A stretch of 55,560 nucleotides of DNA from Luteimonas huabeiensis HB2 (GTDB lineage: Bacteria > Pseudomonadota > Gammaproteobacteria > Xanthomonadales > Xanthomonadaceae): contig NZ_JAAN01000003.1 in NCBI RefSeq assembly GCF_000559025.1, forward strand, positions 1-55,560, in the 5' to 3' direction. The stretch's first letter is position 1, and each line of letters opens with the position of its first letter. The notes beneath the pieces were generated by a model. The model made no database searches, was not told where the DNA came from, and worked only from the letters and a program-made list of their open reading frames with translations. A program made the translations under genes and the position numbers. Of the stretch, positions 9,439 to 18,540 are shown piece after piece.

Positions 9439-10157
9439 TTCGGACTCTCCTGGGCCTGGACCGCGACCGCGGTGACGTTGTCGCGGGCCGCCCGCGCCAG
9501 CGCCAGCTCGAACAGGCGCGTCACCAGCGCCTGCGGATCGCGCGCGCGCAGGCACTCGCGATCGAGCTCCTCGTCGCCGATCTCCTTGTTGATGCCGTCG
9601 GTGCACAGCACGAACCGGCCGCCGCGGCGGCTGTCGACCAGCGTCCAGTCGACGAACAGCTGCGGCTGCGCGCCGACCGCGCGGGTCAGCGCACCCGGCG
9701 GCGGCGCGGCGGCGCCGGCGTAGCGGGTGGCGTCGTCCTTCTGCCCGTGCACGTGATCCTCGGTGATCTGGCGCAGGCGCCGGCCGTCCACGCAGTAGCC
9801 GCGGCTGTCGCCGACCCAGCCGCACAGCACGAACTCCGTCCCCCGCACCAGCACCACCACGGTGGAGCCGATCAGGTCCAGCCCGCGCTCGGCGGCGACC
9901 CGCAGCAGCTCGGCGTTGACCGCTTCCAGCGCGTCCTCGATCGCGTCCACGAAGTCGCACAGGTCGCCGGCGCGCGGCACCGCCGCCAGCCGCTCGACGA
10001 TCAGCCGGCTGGCGTAGTCGCCTGCGCTGTGCCCGCCCAGCCCATCGGCCACCGCCCACAGGCCGGCGTCGTCGCGCAGCAGGATGGCGTCCTCGTTGCA
10101 GCGCCGGACCTTGCCGGTCTCGGTGCGCCCGAAGGAATGCCAGCGCCCGGCGCTCAT
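9435..10157 (-). CDS. pppA: PP2C-family phosphatase of the T6SS
   Basis: 240-aa cytoplasmic protein phosphatase that reverses PpkA phosphorylation in T6SS threonine-phosphorylation pathways (family knowledge). The PP2C metal-binding motifs are visible: NEDAILL near residue 20, VADGLGGHSAGD near 35-46, GWVGDSRGYCV in the middle, LCTDGINKEI, and DNVTAV near the end. The start (ATG 10157) overlaps the tagF stop in an ATGA junction, and its own stop overlaps the GTG of ppkA, so kinase and phosphatase are translationally coupled. Confidence 0.93.
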   Translation of the reverse strand: MSAGRWHSFGRTETGKVRRCNEDAILLRDDAGLWAVADGLGGHSAGDYASRLIVERLAAVPRAGDLCDFVDAIEDALEAVNAELLRVAAERGLDLIGSTVVVLVRGTEFVLCGWVGDSRGYCVDGRRLRQITEDHVHGQKDDATRYAGAAAPPPGALTRAVGAQPQLFVDWTLVDSRRGGRFVLCTDGINKEIGDEELDRECLRARDPQALVTRLFELALARAARDNVTAVAVQAQESPK

Positions 10158-10837
10158 GCCGCACCGCCCGCGGCCGCCATCGCCGGCGCGGCGAGGAAGC
10201 CGGCGTAGGTCTCGGCCGCCGGCAGGCCGCGGCCGACCCGCAGCCGGCCCGCGCGCGCGCTCCACCACAGCGCGCATCCGGCCGGCGCCAGATGGCTCCA
10301 CAGCGCCCTGGGCAACCCGGCGCGCGCGGGCAGCGGCAGCCAGTAGTCGCGGCGCGCGCGGTCGATCCCGGCCGGCAGCGCCGGCAGCGTGGGCGCGTCC
10401 GGATCGGGCGGAAGCGCCAGCGCGGCCACGCGCTGGTCGAAGCCGTCGGCGCCGAGGCGGCGATCGTGCGCATCGCGCAGGGTCCGTTCCGCCGCCTCGA
10501 ACCAGCGCTCGCCGTCGTACAGCAGCCCCGGCGCGTCCGCCTCCAGCGGCGCGGCGATTGCCATCGGGAAGCAGCGCCCGACCCGGTCCGTCGCCGGGCC
10601 GACCACGCCGCCCCAGGCGCCGGCGCCGCAGATGCCGGGCGAAAGCAGGAAGCGCCACGCCGGGCTGGCGCGATAGGCCGCGCCCCAGTCCGCACCGAGC
10701 AGGTCGCGGCTTTCGGCGATCGCGCGCGAGAAGCCGCGGTCCCAGGCGTCGACGAACGCCGGCGGCAGCCGGCGCTGGACGAAGTCGCCGGCGCCGGCGA
10801 GCTTGCCGAAGTATCCGGGGGTCCGCGCCCGCGCCAT
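10154..10837 (-). CDS. tagF: T6SS accessory protein TagF (ImpM family)
   Basis: 227-aa TagF/ImpM protein. In other species it is a post-translational repressor or modulator of T6SS assembly that acts through the FHA protein and TssL. The family start is clear (PGYFGKLAGAGDFVQRRLP), as are the internal WRFLLSPGICG and PATDRVGRCFPMAI segments. It contains only the TagF domain; the phosphatase that is fused to TagF in some species is the separate downstream gene here. It starts 3 bp after the tssM stop. Confidence 0.92.
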   Translation of the reverse strand: MARARTPGYFGKLAGAGDFVQRRLPPAFVDAWDRGFSRAIAESRDLLGADWGAAYRASPAWRFLLSPGICGAGAWGGVVGPATDRVGRCFPMAIAAPLEADAPGLLYDGERWFEAAERTLRDAHDRRLGADGFDQRVAALALPPDPDAPTLPALPAGIDRARRDYWLPLPARAGLPRALWSHLAPAGCALWWSARAGRLRVGRGLPAAETYAGFLAAPAMAAAGGAA

Positions 10838-10840
10838 CGC

Positions 10841-13800
10841 TCAGCCCCCGCAACCGAACCGGCGCACCGATTCGTCCAGGAACGGATGGCGCAGGCTGCC
10901 GGCGCGCAGCGGCAGCTCCACGCTGCCGCCGTCGAACCCGAAGCGCGCGACGAATTCCAGGTCGGAGCGGCGCGCCAGATCGGTGTGCAGCAGCCGCAGC
11001 ACGGCCCAGTCGCCCTGGTGGGCGATGCGTCCGAGCGGTGCGCCGGCGGCGTCGAAGGCCGCGATCGACGCCCGGCCCGGCGTCGGGCCGGGCCAGCGCA
11101 CGGGCGCGGCCTGCTCGCCGTCGGCCGCCCATTCGAATGCCTGCCCGTCGAGATCGACCGCCACCCGCGCGACGCGTCCGCTCATCGCCGCCGGCTGCAG
11201 GGTGAACCTCACCTCCGGCAGCGCGCCGTCGCGGAAGTAATGGCGCTTGATCCGGTCGGCCGCCTGCATCCGCGCCGGCAGCCCCGGCGGGCCCTCGACC
11301 AGGCCCGGGCCGGTGCGCCAGCGCCAGCTGCGGCCGCCGGTGTCGATCAGCTTCTCCAGCGATTGCCGGAACAGGGTGTCGAAGCGGCCGCCGTAGCCGA
11401 ACAGCTCGCCGAAGTTCTGCAGCGGGATCTCCGACCGGCTGTCCGGATCGAACGGGTAGCGCCCCTGGACGAATTCCGCGCAGTCGGCGCCGATCGAGGC
11501 CTGCGCCTGCGCGCCGAGCGCGTCGCGCGCGCCGGAGGCGACCAGCGACGCGCTCGCGCCGCTGAGCGCGGCCACCCAGCCGGACACCGGCGGCGGCAGC
11601 TGCGCCGCCTCCTGCCGCGCCAGCAGCAGCTGCGGGTTGGGCTGGCCGGCGTCGAACTCGGTCATCGTCAGCAGCGTCCTGCCGAGCTGTTCGACCACGC
11701 CGAGGGTCCGGTCCAGCGGCATCGCGCCGGGCTCGCCCTCGGTGAGCCGGTTGAGCGCGGCGAAATGCGCCTCCACCGCCTGCCCCGGCGCCTCGGCGGC
11801 GGCCGCGTCGTCGCCGCCCAGCGCCGCCGCCAGCGCGGCGCTGCGCGCGGCGGCCTGCTGCGTGGCGGCCTGCGCGGCCGCGGCGACCTGCTCCGCCGCC
11901 GCGCCGGCTGCGGAGGCGTCCGCGGGCGCGCGCATGAGGTCGGTGGTGTGCTCGCGCACCAGCTTGAGCAGCAGCCGCAGCGGCGATCCCTGGCCGGACA
12001 GCTTGGCCGCGAGCATGCTCGCCTCCTGCAGGTCGGCGGCCGGGCGCAGTTGCAGATCCTCCAGCAGCCCGTCCCAGGCGCGGATGTAGTCCTGCTCGTA
12101 CAGCGCGGCGACCTGCCGCACCGTGCGCGCGCGCGCCAGCGCATCGGCCGGCGCCGCCGCGAACACCCAGTCGTCGGCGAGGAAGCGCCCGACCGCCGCC
12201 TCGATGCCGCCGTCGATCTGCGCGGCGAACACCGGCTGGGTGTACAGCGCCGGCCACGGCGCCGTCAGCGGCGCGCCGCTGCGGCGCTGGAACACGTCGC
12301 CGAGCAGGCCCAGCGCGCGGTCCAGCCGCACCGCGTCGTCGCTGGCGCCCTGCTGGCCGAGCTTGAGGCTGCTGTAGACCAGCATCGGCAGGTCCGCCGA
12401 GCGCAGCGTGTTGCGCGCCCGCTCCACCTGCGCCTGGTCCAGCGGCAGCGCGCGCAGCCGCTCCGGCGCGTCGAGCAGCGCCTGGAAGTGGCCGGCCAGC
12501 GCCGCCTGCAGCGCCGGATCGCGCGGGAACAGGCGGCGCCACTCGATCGCCGCCAGCGACGCCAGCTCGCCGGCGTCGACGTGCTGCGGCTGGCCGAGCA
12601 TCAGATAGCCCTTGAGGTAGTAGTACAGCGCCTGCAGGTCGGCGGCGTTGCCCGACAGCCCGCGGCGGAACTGCGCGCCCAGGCCGGGCAGCAGCGCGGC
12701 GTTGAGCTCGCGCAGGTAGGCGTCGCGCAGCTGCCCGCCGATCGCCCGGCCCTGGTACAGCCCGGCGCGCATCGACCACGGCACGTCGCCGCGGTGGCGC
12801 TCGGCCGCCTCGAGCGCCGGCCGCACGGCGTCCAGCCGCTGCAGCGCCAGCGCGAAGAAGCGCGCCGTCGTGTCCGCCGGCGGTGCGGCGCCGTCGGCGG
12901 CCGGGCGCGCATCCAGCGCGGCGCGCACCTCGGCCAGGTAGCGGGCGTTGCGCACGTAGCTGCCGGTCATCGCCGCCAGCGCCAGCGCGGCGGCCACGCC
13001 GATGCCGCCGTAGCAGGCCGCGCGCCGCAGGGCGCGCCGGCGCGCCTCGGCCGGGGCGATGCCGGCGAAGCCGGCCTCGGCGAACACCACCTGCTTCAGC
13101 AGCCGCTCGACGAAGAACGTGCGCGTGCGCATGCCCGGCGCGTGCATGCGCGCCTCGTCGACGCCGAAGGTGCGCGCCACCGCGCCCATCATGCGGTCGA
13201 TCGGCGTGCCTTCCTGGGTGCCGGAGGTCAGGTAGACGCCGCGCAGCAGCGACGGCATGCCGTAGGCGTGGCCGGCGAACGCGCCCTCGACGAACTGCCG
13301 CGCGGTCTCGCCGAAGGCGGCCAGCTGCTGCGGGAACGACAGGATCGCCGCGCGCCGGACGCGGTCGCGCTCGCTGTGCAGGCGGTCGAGCAGCCGCGCG
13401 TTGAGCCGGTCCAGCAGCAGGTCGAACTCGTCGGCGAAGGCGCGCACCGCGCTGCCGTCCAGGGTCCTGTCCACCGGGAACGACATGCCCCAGACCTGGG
13501 CGCGCTGCTCGGGATCGAGGTCGTCGAAGAACTCGCCGAAACCGGCCAGCAGGTCGCACTTGGTGAACACCAGGTACACCGGCACGCTGACCTTGAGGTG
13601 CTCGGCCAGCTCGTCGAGCCGGCGCCGGATCGCCTGCACGTGCTCGTCGCGCTCGGCGGCGTCGAGCAGCAGCAGGTCCGACAGGCTCATGGTCACGATC
13701 ACCCCGTCCACCGGCCGGTGGCGGCGGAACCGGCGCAGCAGGCCCAAGAAGTCGGCCCAGGCCCCGGCATCGGCGCGGCGGTCGGAATCCTGGGTGGTGT

Positions 13801-14353
13801 AGCGGCCGGCGGTATCCAGGAACACCGCCTCGTCGGTGAACCACCAGTCGCAATTGCGGGTGCCGCCGACGCCGCGCAGCGCCTGTTCGCCGAACTGGCC
13901 GCCGAGCGGGAAGCGCAGCCCGGAATTGCGGATCAGCGTGCTCTTGCCCGAGCCCGGCGGGCCGATCACCACGTACCACGGCAGGCTGTAGAGGCTGCCG
14001 CGGCCCAGGCGCCGGCGCAGCAGCCCGACCGCCTCGCGGAAGCGCGTCTGCAGTTGCGCGCGCTCGGCGGCGGCGATGGCCTCGCGATCGTCGGCCGCGC
14101 CGGCCTGCGCGGTGAGCTCCCGGCCCATGCGCGCGTCGCGCGCGCGCTGGCGCAGGCGCCAGGCCAGCAGGCCGACCGCCCACGCCAGCCCCATCAGCGC
14201 GATCGCCGCCAGCCGCGCCAGCGGGCTGGCCAGCGGCTGGCGCCCGGCGAAACCCAGCAGCGGCCCCAGCGTCCACACCAGCAGCGCCAGCAGCAGCAGG
14301 CCCAGCAGGGTCATGAACCATCCGGACCTGAGCACGGTCAGCAGCTTGCCCAT
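10841..14353 (-). CDS. tssM: TssM (IcmF/VasK) inner-membrane ATPase-like T6SS protein
   Basis: 1170-aa core component of the T6SS membrane complex, normal length. Two N-terminal membrane helices (about 10-35 and 50-65) precede a cytoplasmic domain with a Walker A motif (GPPGSGKST, near residue 130) and a DTAGRY Walker-B-like segment. A third membrane helix lies near residue 450 (GGIGVAAALALAAM), and a long periplasmic part with IcmF-related and C-terminal VasK-type beta domains follows. It would connect TssL in the inner membrane with TssJ at the outer membrane, but no tssJ was found here. It starts 4 bp after the tssL stop. Confidence 0.95.
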   Translation of the reverse strand: MGKLLTVLRSGWFMTLLGLLLLALLVWTLGPLLGFAGRQPLASPLARLAAIALMGLAWAVGLLAWRLRQRARDARMGRELTAQAGAADDREAIAAAERAQLQTRFREAVGLLRRRLGRGSLYSLPWYVVIGPPGSGKSTLIRNSGLRFPLGGQFGEQALRGVGGTRNCDWWFTDEAVFLDTAGRYTTQDSDRRADAGAWADFLGLLRRFRRHRPVDGVIVTMSLSDLLLLDAAERDEHVQAIRRRLDELAEHLKVSVPVYLVFTKCDLLAGFGEFFDDLDPEQRAQVWGMSFPVDRTLDGSAVRAFADEFDLLLDRLNARLLDRLHSERDRVRRAAILSFPQQLAAFGETARQFVEGAFAGHAYGMPSLLRGVYLTSGTQEGTPIDRMMGAVARTFGVDEARMHAPGMRTRTFFVERLLKQVVFAEAGFAGIAPAEARRRALRRAACYGGIGVAAALALAAMTGSYVRNARYLAEVRAALDARPAADGAAPPADTTARFFALALQRLDAVRPALEAAERHRGDVPWSMRAGLYQGRAIGGQLRDAYLRELNAALLPGLGAQFRRGLSGNAADLQALYYYLKGYLMLGQPQHVDAGELASLAAIEWRRLFPRDPALQAALAGHFQALLDAPERLRALPLDQAQVERARNTLRSADLPMLVYSSLKLGQQGASDDAVRLDRALGLLGDVFQRRSGAPLTAPWPALYTQPVFAAQIDGGIEAAVGRFLADDWVFAAAPADALARARTVRQVAALYEQDYIRAWDGLLEDLQLRPAADLQEASMLAAKLSGQGSPLRLLLKLVREHTTDLMRAPADASAAGAAAEQVAAAAQAATQQAAARSAALAAALGGDDAAAAEAPGQAVEAHFAALNRLTEGEPGAMPLDRTLGVVEQLGRTLLTMTEFDAGQPNPQLLLARQEAAQLPPPVSGWVAALSGASASLVASGARDALGAQAQASIGADCAEFVQGRYPFDPDSRSEIPLQNFGELFGYGGRFDTLFRQSLEKLIDTGGRSWRWRTGPGLVEGPPGLPARMQAADRIKRHYFRDGALPEVRFTLQPAAMSGRVARVAVDLDGQAFEWAADGEQAAPVRWPGPTPGRASIAAFDAAGAPLGRIAHQGDWAVLRLLHTDLARRSDLEFVARFGFDGGSVELPLRAGSLRHPFLDESVRRFGCGG

Positions 14354-14357
14354 CGCC

Positions 14358-15659
14358 TCAGTCCCCCGGCTGGAACAGGATTTCGACGCGCCGGTTGCGC
14401 GCCCGGTTGTCTGGCACGGACGGCGGCGTCGCGATCGGCTGCGAGGCGCCGGCGCCCACCGCCTCGATCCGTCCCGGGTCGGTCAGCGCCGCGGCCAGCA
14501 CCTCGGCGACGGCGCGCGCGCGCGCGGTGGACAGCTCGTAGTTGTCCTTGAAGCGCAGCGACCGCAGCGGCTGGTCGTCGGTGTGGCCGACCACGATCAC
14601 CCGGCCCGGCAGGCGTTCGAGCGCGGCGCCGACCCGCTCCAGCAGCGCGCGCTGATCGGCATCGACCTCGGCGCCGCCGGAAGCGAACATCCGCGTCGCC
14701 GCCAGCCGCACGCGCGCGCGGCCGTCGGCGCCCTCCTCGACGTCGAGCAGGTCCGCCCGTTCCTCCGCCGACAGCAGCGCCTTCAGCCCCAGCCGCGGCG
14801 GCGCTCGCGCGGCGTCGCCAGGTGGAACCGCCGTCTCCAGCCCGATCCGCGCGGCCGCGGCGCCGATCGGCGCCGCCTGTTCGTTGAGGCGGGCGTGGAA
14901 CCACAGGAACGCCGCCAGCAGCAGGCACGCCGCCGCCGCGCCGAACACCCACAGCGGCACGTAGCGCACCAGCGGATTGCGCCGGTCCCCGGCGCCGCGC
15001 CAGTGCGGCGCCAGCGCCTCGGGCGCGCGGCCGCGATGGGCGCGGATGCGCCGGTACAGGTCGTCCTGGATCTCGGCCAGCCGGGCGCGGCCGCCGGCCT
15101 CGATCTGGTAGCGGCCGGAGAAGCCCAGCGCGAGGCAGACGTACATCAGCTCCAGCAGATCGACGTGGCGCGGCACGTCGGCGGCCAGGCGTTCGAGCAG
15201 CAGGAAGAACTTGGCGCCGCCGTAGGACTCGCCGTGGAAGGTCACCAGCAGGGTCTTCTGCGCCCAGCCGCTGCGCTCGCCCCACGGCGAGTTCAGCACC
15301 GCCTCGTCCACCGTCGCGCACAGCACGTAGCGCGCGGCGGTGACGGCCTGCGGCGCCACCCCCGATTCCGACGCGCGCTGCTCGAAGCGGGCGATCTGCG
15401 CGCGCACCTGCTCGCGCAGCGCCTCCGGATCGCCGGCGGCGGCGCTGTGGCGCAACTGCACCGCCAGCAGCAGCAGCGGGCTGGCCGCCTGCACCAGCGG
15501 GTTCAGCCCGCGGCCGAGGAATTCGCTGATGTCGGCCGGCGGCGGGTCGTCGTCGCCGGCCGGCCGCGGCGGCGCGGGCGGCGGCGCGGACGCCGGCGGC
15601 TGCGGGCGCACGATGGTCGCGTCCTCCAGCGGGTCGTAGGCCGGTCCCGGCGTGCTCAT
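14358..15659 (-). CDS. tssL: TssL (DotU/IcmH) with C-terminal OmpA-like domain
   Basis: 433-aa inner-membrane T6SS protein. A Pro/Ala-rich N-terminal tail is followed by the DotU domain (about 55-265, with NPLVQAASPLLLL and LELMYVCLALGFSGRYQ). A single membrane helix follows (about 280-300), then a periplasmic OmpA-like peptidoglycan-binding domain (about 320-433, with GHTDDQPL and NRARNRRVEI). This is the 'evolved' TssL that carries its own cell-wall anchor. It lies 4 bp from tssK and 4 bp from tssM in the same operon. Confidence 0.95.
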   Translation of the reverse strand: MSTPGPAYDPLEDATIVRPQPPASAPPPAPPRPAGDDDPPPADISEFLGRGLNPLVQAASPLLLLAVQLRHSAAAGDPEALREQVRAQIARFEQRASESGVAPQAVTAARYVLCATVDEAVLNSPWGERSGWAQKTLLVTFHGESYGGAKFFLLLERLAADVPRHVDLLELMYVCLALGFSGRYQIEAGGRARLAEIQDDLYRRIRAHRGRAPEALAPHWRGAGDRRNPLVRYVPLWVFGAAAACLLLAAFLWFHARLNEQAAPIGAAAARIGLETAVPPGDAARAPPRLGLKALLSAEERADLLDVEEGADGRARVRLAATRMFASGGAEVDADQRALLERVGAALERLPGRVIVVGHTDDQPLRSLRFKDNYELSTARARAVAEVLAAALTDPGRIEAVGAGASQPIATPPSVPDNRARNRRVEILFQPGD

Positions 15660-15663
15660 GCGC

Positions 15664-17001
15664 TCACCCCCGGATCGCCCAGAGCTGCAGGTCGAGGCCG
15701 GGGTACGCGTTGCCGAAGTGGAACGCGATGCCGCCGGCGCCCTTCAGCTCGCGCCACAGCGGCGCCTGGCGGTCGAACTCGAAGTACAGGTAGCCGGCGT
15801 GGTACGGGATCTGCCGCGGCGCGACCGGCATCGGCAGCAGCCCGATCCCCGGCAGCTGCAGGTTGACCAGGTCGCGGATCTTCTCGACCGGCCCGATCTT
15901 CGCCTGCGCCGGCAGCTGCCGGCGCAGCGCCTCCGACGGCTGGTCGGCGCGCGCGGCGAGCACGAAGGCGGCGCCGTCGAACAGGCTGGGATCGGCCGCG
16001 ACCGCCACCCAGACCCCGAACTTGCGCTGCTGGATCGGGATCGCGACGGCGGTCTGCTCCAGCACCGCGCTGAGGCTCGCGCGCAGCGCCGCGATCACCG
16101 GCTCGAAGCTCTCGCGCAGCGCCTCGTGGCGGTACGGCGGCAGCGCCGGCAGGCGCTTGCCCGGCGCGGTGAAGGTCGCCAGTTCGCCGGCCAGCGAGGC
16201 CAGCGCGCGGTACAGGTCCTCCGGGTGCGGCGTGGACGCCTCGGCCCAGTGCGCGACCTGCGGCTGCCAGCGGTTGAGCGCCTGCAGCATCAGGAAATCG
16301 GCGATCTCGGCCGCGCCGCCGCGATCGGTCAGCGCGACCCGGTTGGCCAGCGCCTCGCCGCGCTGGTGCAGCAGGCCCAGCAGCTCGACCAGGAAGGTCT
16401 GCAGCCGCGGCGCGGCGCGGCAGGCGCTGACGGTGGGCACGAAGGTCTCGTCGAGCGCGACCCGGTTGTCGGCGCGGCGCTCGACGATGCGCGCGAGCGG
16501 GATCCGCGCCAGCCCCTCCAGAGGCTGCGACTGCGGCAGCAGCCGCGCGCTCATGCCGCCGACTTCCAGCAGCACCGCATCGGCGACGCTGCCGGAGGCG
16601 TCGATGGCCTCCGACTCGCGCACCCGGTAGCGCACCAGGCGCTCGGCCGGCGCGTCCGGCCAGGCGCTGTCGGGCTGCGACGGCGAGCGCAGCGGCAGGG
16701 TCAGGTGGACGATCTCGTCGCGGCAGCCGGCATCGACCTCCAGCGGCGGCGGCAGCGGATCGTCGTCGGGCATCGAGAACGGGGTGCCGTCGGGGAACAC
16801 GCCGCGCGCGCGGCGCAGGCCGATCCGGCCCACGGCCAGCAGGTCCGGCTCGAACTCCAGCTCGGAGAATCCCCAGGCGTGCGGGCGCAGCGCGCCGGCG
16901 CGCAGCTCGATGCAGCGCTCCAGATAGCGCTCGTGCTGCTGCATGTGCTGCGGGCGCAGGAACAGGCCCTCGCTCCACACGATCTTGTTGTTGTGCGTCA
17001 T
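15664..17001 (-). CDS. tssK: TssK baseplate protein
   Basis: 445-aa cytoplasmic T6SS baseplate subunit that links the baseplate to the TssLM membrane complex. The N-terminus is diagnostic (KIVWSEGLFLRPQHMQQHERY), and the C-terminal domain carries the FDRQAPLW-type ending. The ATG at 17001 was chosen because the TssK homology begins there; the open frame extends further upstream without homology. It is the first gene of the tssK-to-tpsA operon, with a 188-bp gap to tagH that holds the shared regulatory element at 17163-17180. Confidence 0.95.
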   Translation of the reverse strand: MTHNNKIVWSEGLFLRPQHMQQHERYLERCIELRAGALRPHAWGFSELEFEPDLLAVGRIGLRRARGVFPDGTPFSMPDDDPLPPPLEVDAGCRDEIVHLTLPLRSPSQPDSAWPDAPAERLVRYRVRESEAIDASGSVADAVLLEVGGMSARLLPQSQPLEGLARIPLARIVERRADNRVALDETFVPTVSACRAAPRLQTFLVELLGLLHQRGEALANRVALTDRGGAAEIADFLMLQALNRWQPQVAHWAEASTPHPEDLYRALASLAGELATFTAPGKRLPALPPYRHEALRESFEPVIAALRASLSAVLEQTAVAIPIQQRKFGVWVAVAADPSLFDGAAFVLAARADQPSEALRRQLPAQAKIGPVEKIRDLVNLQLPGIGLLPMPVAPRQIPYHAGYLYFEFDRQAPLWRELKGAGGIAFHFGNAYPGLDLQLWAIRG

Positions 17002-17162
17002 CCGCTGTGCTCGTCCGTCCCGTGCGGCCGATCGGGCGCATCGGCGGAGGCTCCGGCGTCCCCTGCACGACCGGCGGCGTGGTCCGCGGCGGCGGCGCCG
17101 GCGCGATGCGTCGGCGATGGCTGCCGTGGAGGGCCGATTCTGCGCGGGGCGCGCGCGGCCGG

Positions 17163-17180
17163 CCCGACATTTCGTCTCAG
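17163..17180 (-). promoter_or_regulatory. T6SS-associated 18-bp element, site C (upstream of tssK)
   Basis: Read on the minus strand: CTGAGACGAAATGTCGGG, with a GAC-N5-GTC dyad. A hexamer CAGAAT follows 20 bp after GTCGGG. It is 162 bp upstream of the tssK ATG and directly after the tagH stop. The same element occurs at 22814-22831, 32731-32749 and 44814-44831, always upstream of T6SS-related genes and always in the direction of transcription. Confidence 0.6.
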
Positions 17181-17189
17181 CGACGACGC

Positions 17190-18491
17190 TCAGCCGCGCT
17201 GGCGCCCGCGCCGCGCCGACTTCAGCCGCGCCAGCTGGGCCTCGTAGGCGCGCGCGAACTCGTCGCCGAACAGCATCCGGAAGCATTCGTCCGGGTCCGC
17301 GACCGCGCGCTCGAACTGCTCGCGGTAACGCGCCCAGTAGCGGGCCTTGCCGGCGAATGCGCGCCGCCCGGCGCTGTCGGCCTCGCGCTCCAGCCGATCC
17401 GGGTTGAAATGGAACAGCAGCGATTCGAACGCCGCGCGCATGCCGGCCAGCATCGCCATCTGGTGGCAGCGGATGTCGTCGAAGGCGTCCTCGAAGGCGT
17501 CGGCGCCGGACAGGAACGCGCCGTCGGCCTGCGCCAGCTTGCGCATCGCCTCGTCCGGGGTGGCGGCGAACTTGAGCGGATTGTTCTCGCTGCGCTGGAT
17601 GAGGGTGACCGGCAGGCGGAAGGTGTTCTTGATCTCGGCGCGCGCGCGCAGCACCTCCATCACGCCGTCGACGACGATGCCGAAGATGCGGTCCAGCTCG
17701 GCCGGCGCGGGCAGCCCCGCCGGCGCGGCGGCGGCGGGCGGCTCGGGTGGCGGCGCGGCCAGCAGCGCGTCGAGGTCGGCGCCCTGCGCGGGCGCCGCGG
17801 CGTCGGGCGCCGCGGGCGCGGCGGCGAAGTCGCCGCTGGTGAGGTCCCACGCCTCCGGCAGCACCGGCGCCGGCGCCAGCGGGCGCGGCGGCCGGAAATG
17901 GTCGGCGCTCGCCGGGCCGTGGTGCCAGCCGGCGTCGGCCGGCGCCGCGGCCGGCGGCGGCGACGGGGCCTCGAACAGCCGCAGCGGATCGAGTTCGTCG
18001 CCGGCGGCGTCCAGCCCGCCGAACAGGGCGTCGATCGCGCCGTCCCGCGGCGACGGCGCGGCGACCGGCGGCGGCGGTAGCGGCGGCGACCGGGCCGGCG
18101 CGGGCGCCGGGGGCGGCACCGCCGCCGCGGGCGCGGCCATGAAGGTCGCCTCGGCCTGCGCGCCGGCCTCGTCGCGCAGCGCGACCTCGATCTGGTAGGT
18201 GTCCAGCTGCAGGCGGTCGCCGTCGGAGAGCATCGCCGGTTCGCTGCGCGCCAGCGGGGCGCCGTTGAGCAGCAGGCCGTTGGTGCTGCGGTCCTCGACG
18301 AAGTAGAGCCCGTCGAGATAGCGCACCACCGCATGCGTGCGCGACACGCCCGGCGAAGCGAACACCCAGTCGCATTCCTCCGAGCGGCCGATGCTGCCGC
18401 CGCGCTGGCGGAACTCGAACGCGGCGCGGCCGCCCGGCGGCGGCGCGCGGGTGCCGGACAGCGTCAGGGTCAGGATCTGGGGACGGGTCAT
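17190..18491 (-). CDS. tagH: TagH/Fha-type FHA-domain protein
   Basis: 433-aa cytoplasmic T6SS regulator. The N-terminal FHA domain (about 20-105) has the phosphothreonine-pocket residues in GSIGRSEECDW, SRTHAVVRY and DRSTNGLLLNG. A Pro/Ala-rich linker (about 115-255) leads to the C-terminal TagH/ImpI domain (about 265-433, with KNTFRLPVTLIQRSENNPLK and FGDEFARAYE). In known systems FHA proteins are bound or phosphorylated by PpkA to trigger assembly. The gene is last in the PAAR-to-tagH unit, 49 bp after its upstream neighbour. Confidence 0.93.
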   Translation of the reverse strand: MTRPQILTLTLSGTRAPPPGGRAAFEFRQRGGSIGRSEECDWVFASPGVSRTHAVVRYLDGLYFVEDRSTNGLLLNGAPLARSEPAMLSDGDRLQLDTYQIEVALRDEAGAQAEATFMAAPAAAVPPPAPAPARSPPLPPPPVAAPSPRDGAIDALFGGLDAAGDELDPLRLFEAPSPPPAAAPADAGWHHGPASADHFRPPRPLAPAPVLPEAWDLTSGDFAAAPAAPDAAAPAQGADLDALLAAPPPEPPAAAAPAGLPAPAELDRIFGIVVDGVMEVLRARAEIKNTFRLPVTLIQRSENNPLKFAATPDEAMRKLAQADGAFLSGADAFEDAFDDIRCHQMAMLAGMRAAFESLLFHFNPDRLEREADSAGRRAFAGKARYWARYREQFERAVADPDECFRMLFGDEFARAYEAQLARLKSARRGRQRG

Positions 18492-18540
18492 GGCGGCGGC
18501 TTCCTCGGTTCGGGTCGCACGGATGCGGCATCGGGGCGGG

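Noticed and set aside
6157..14551. Long plus-strand open frames opposite ppkA and tssM (6157-9723 and 10292-14551)
   Set aside because: Antisense shadows of genes with complete family motifs; composition is Arg/Gln/Ala-rich and no ribosome sites fit.
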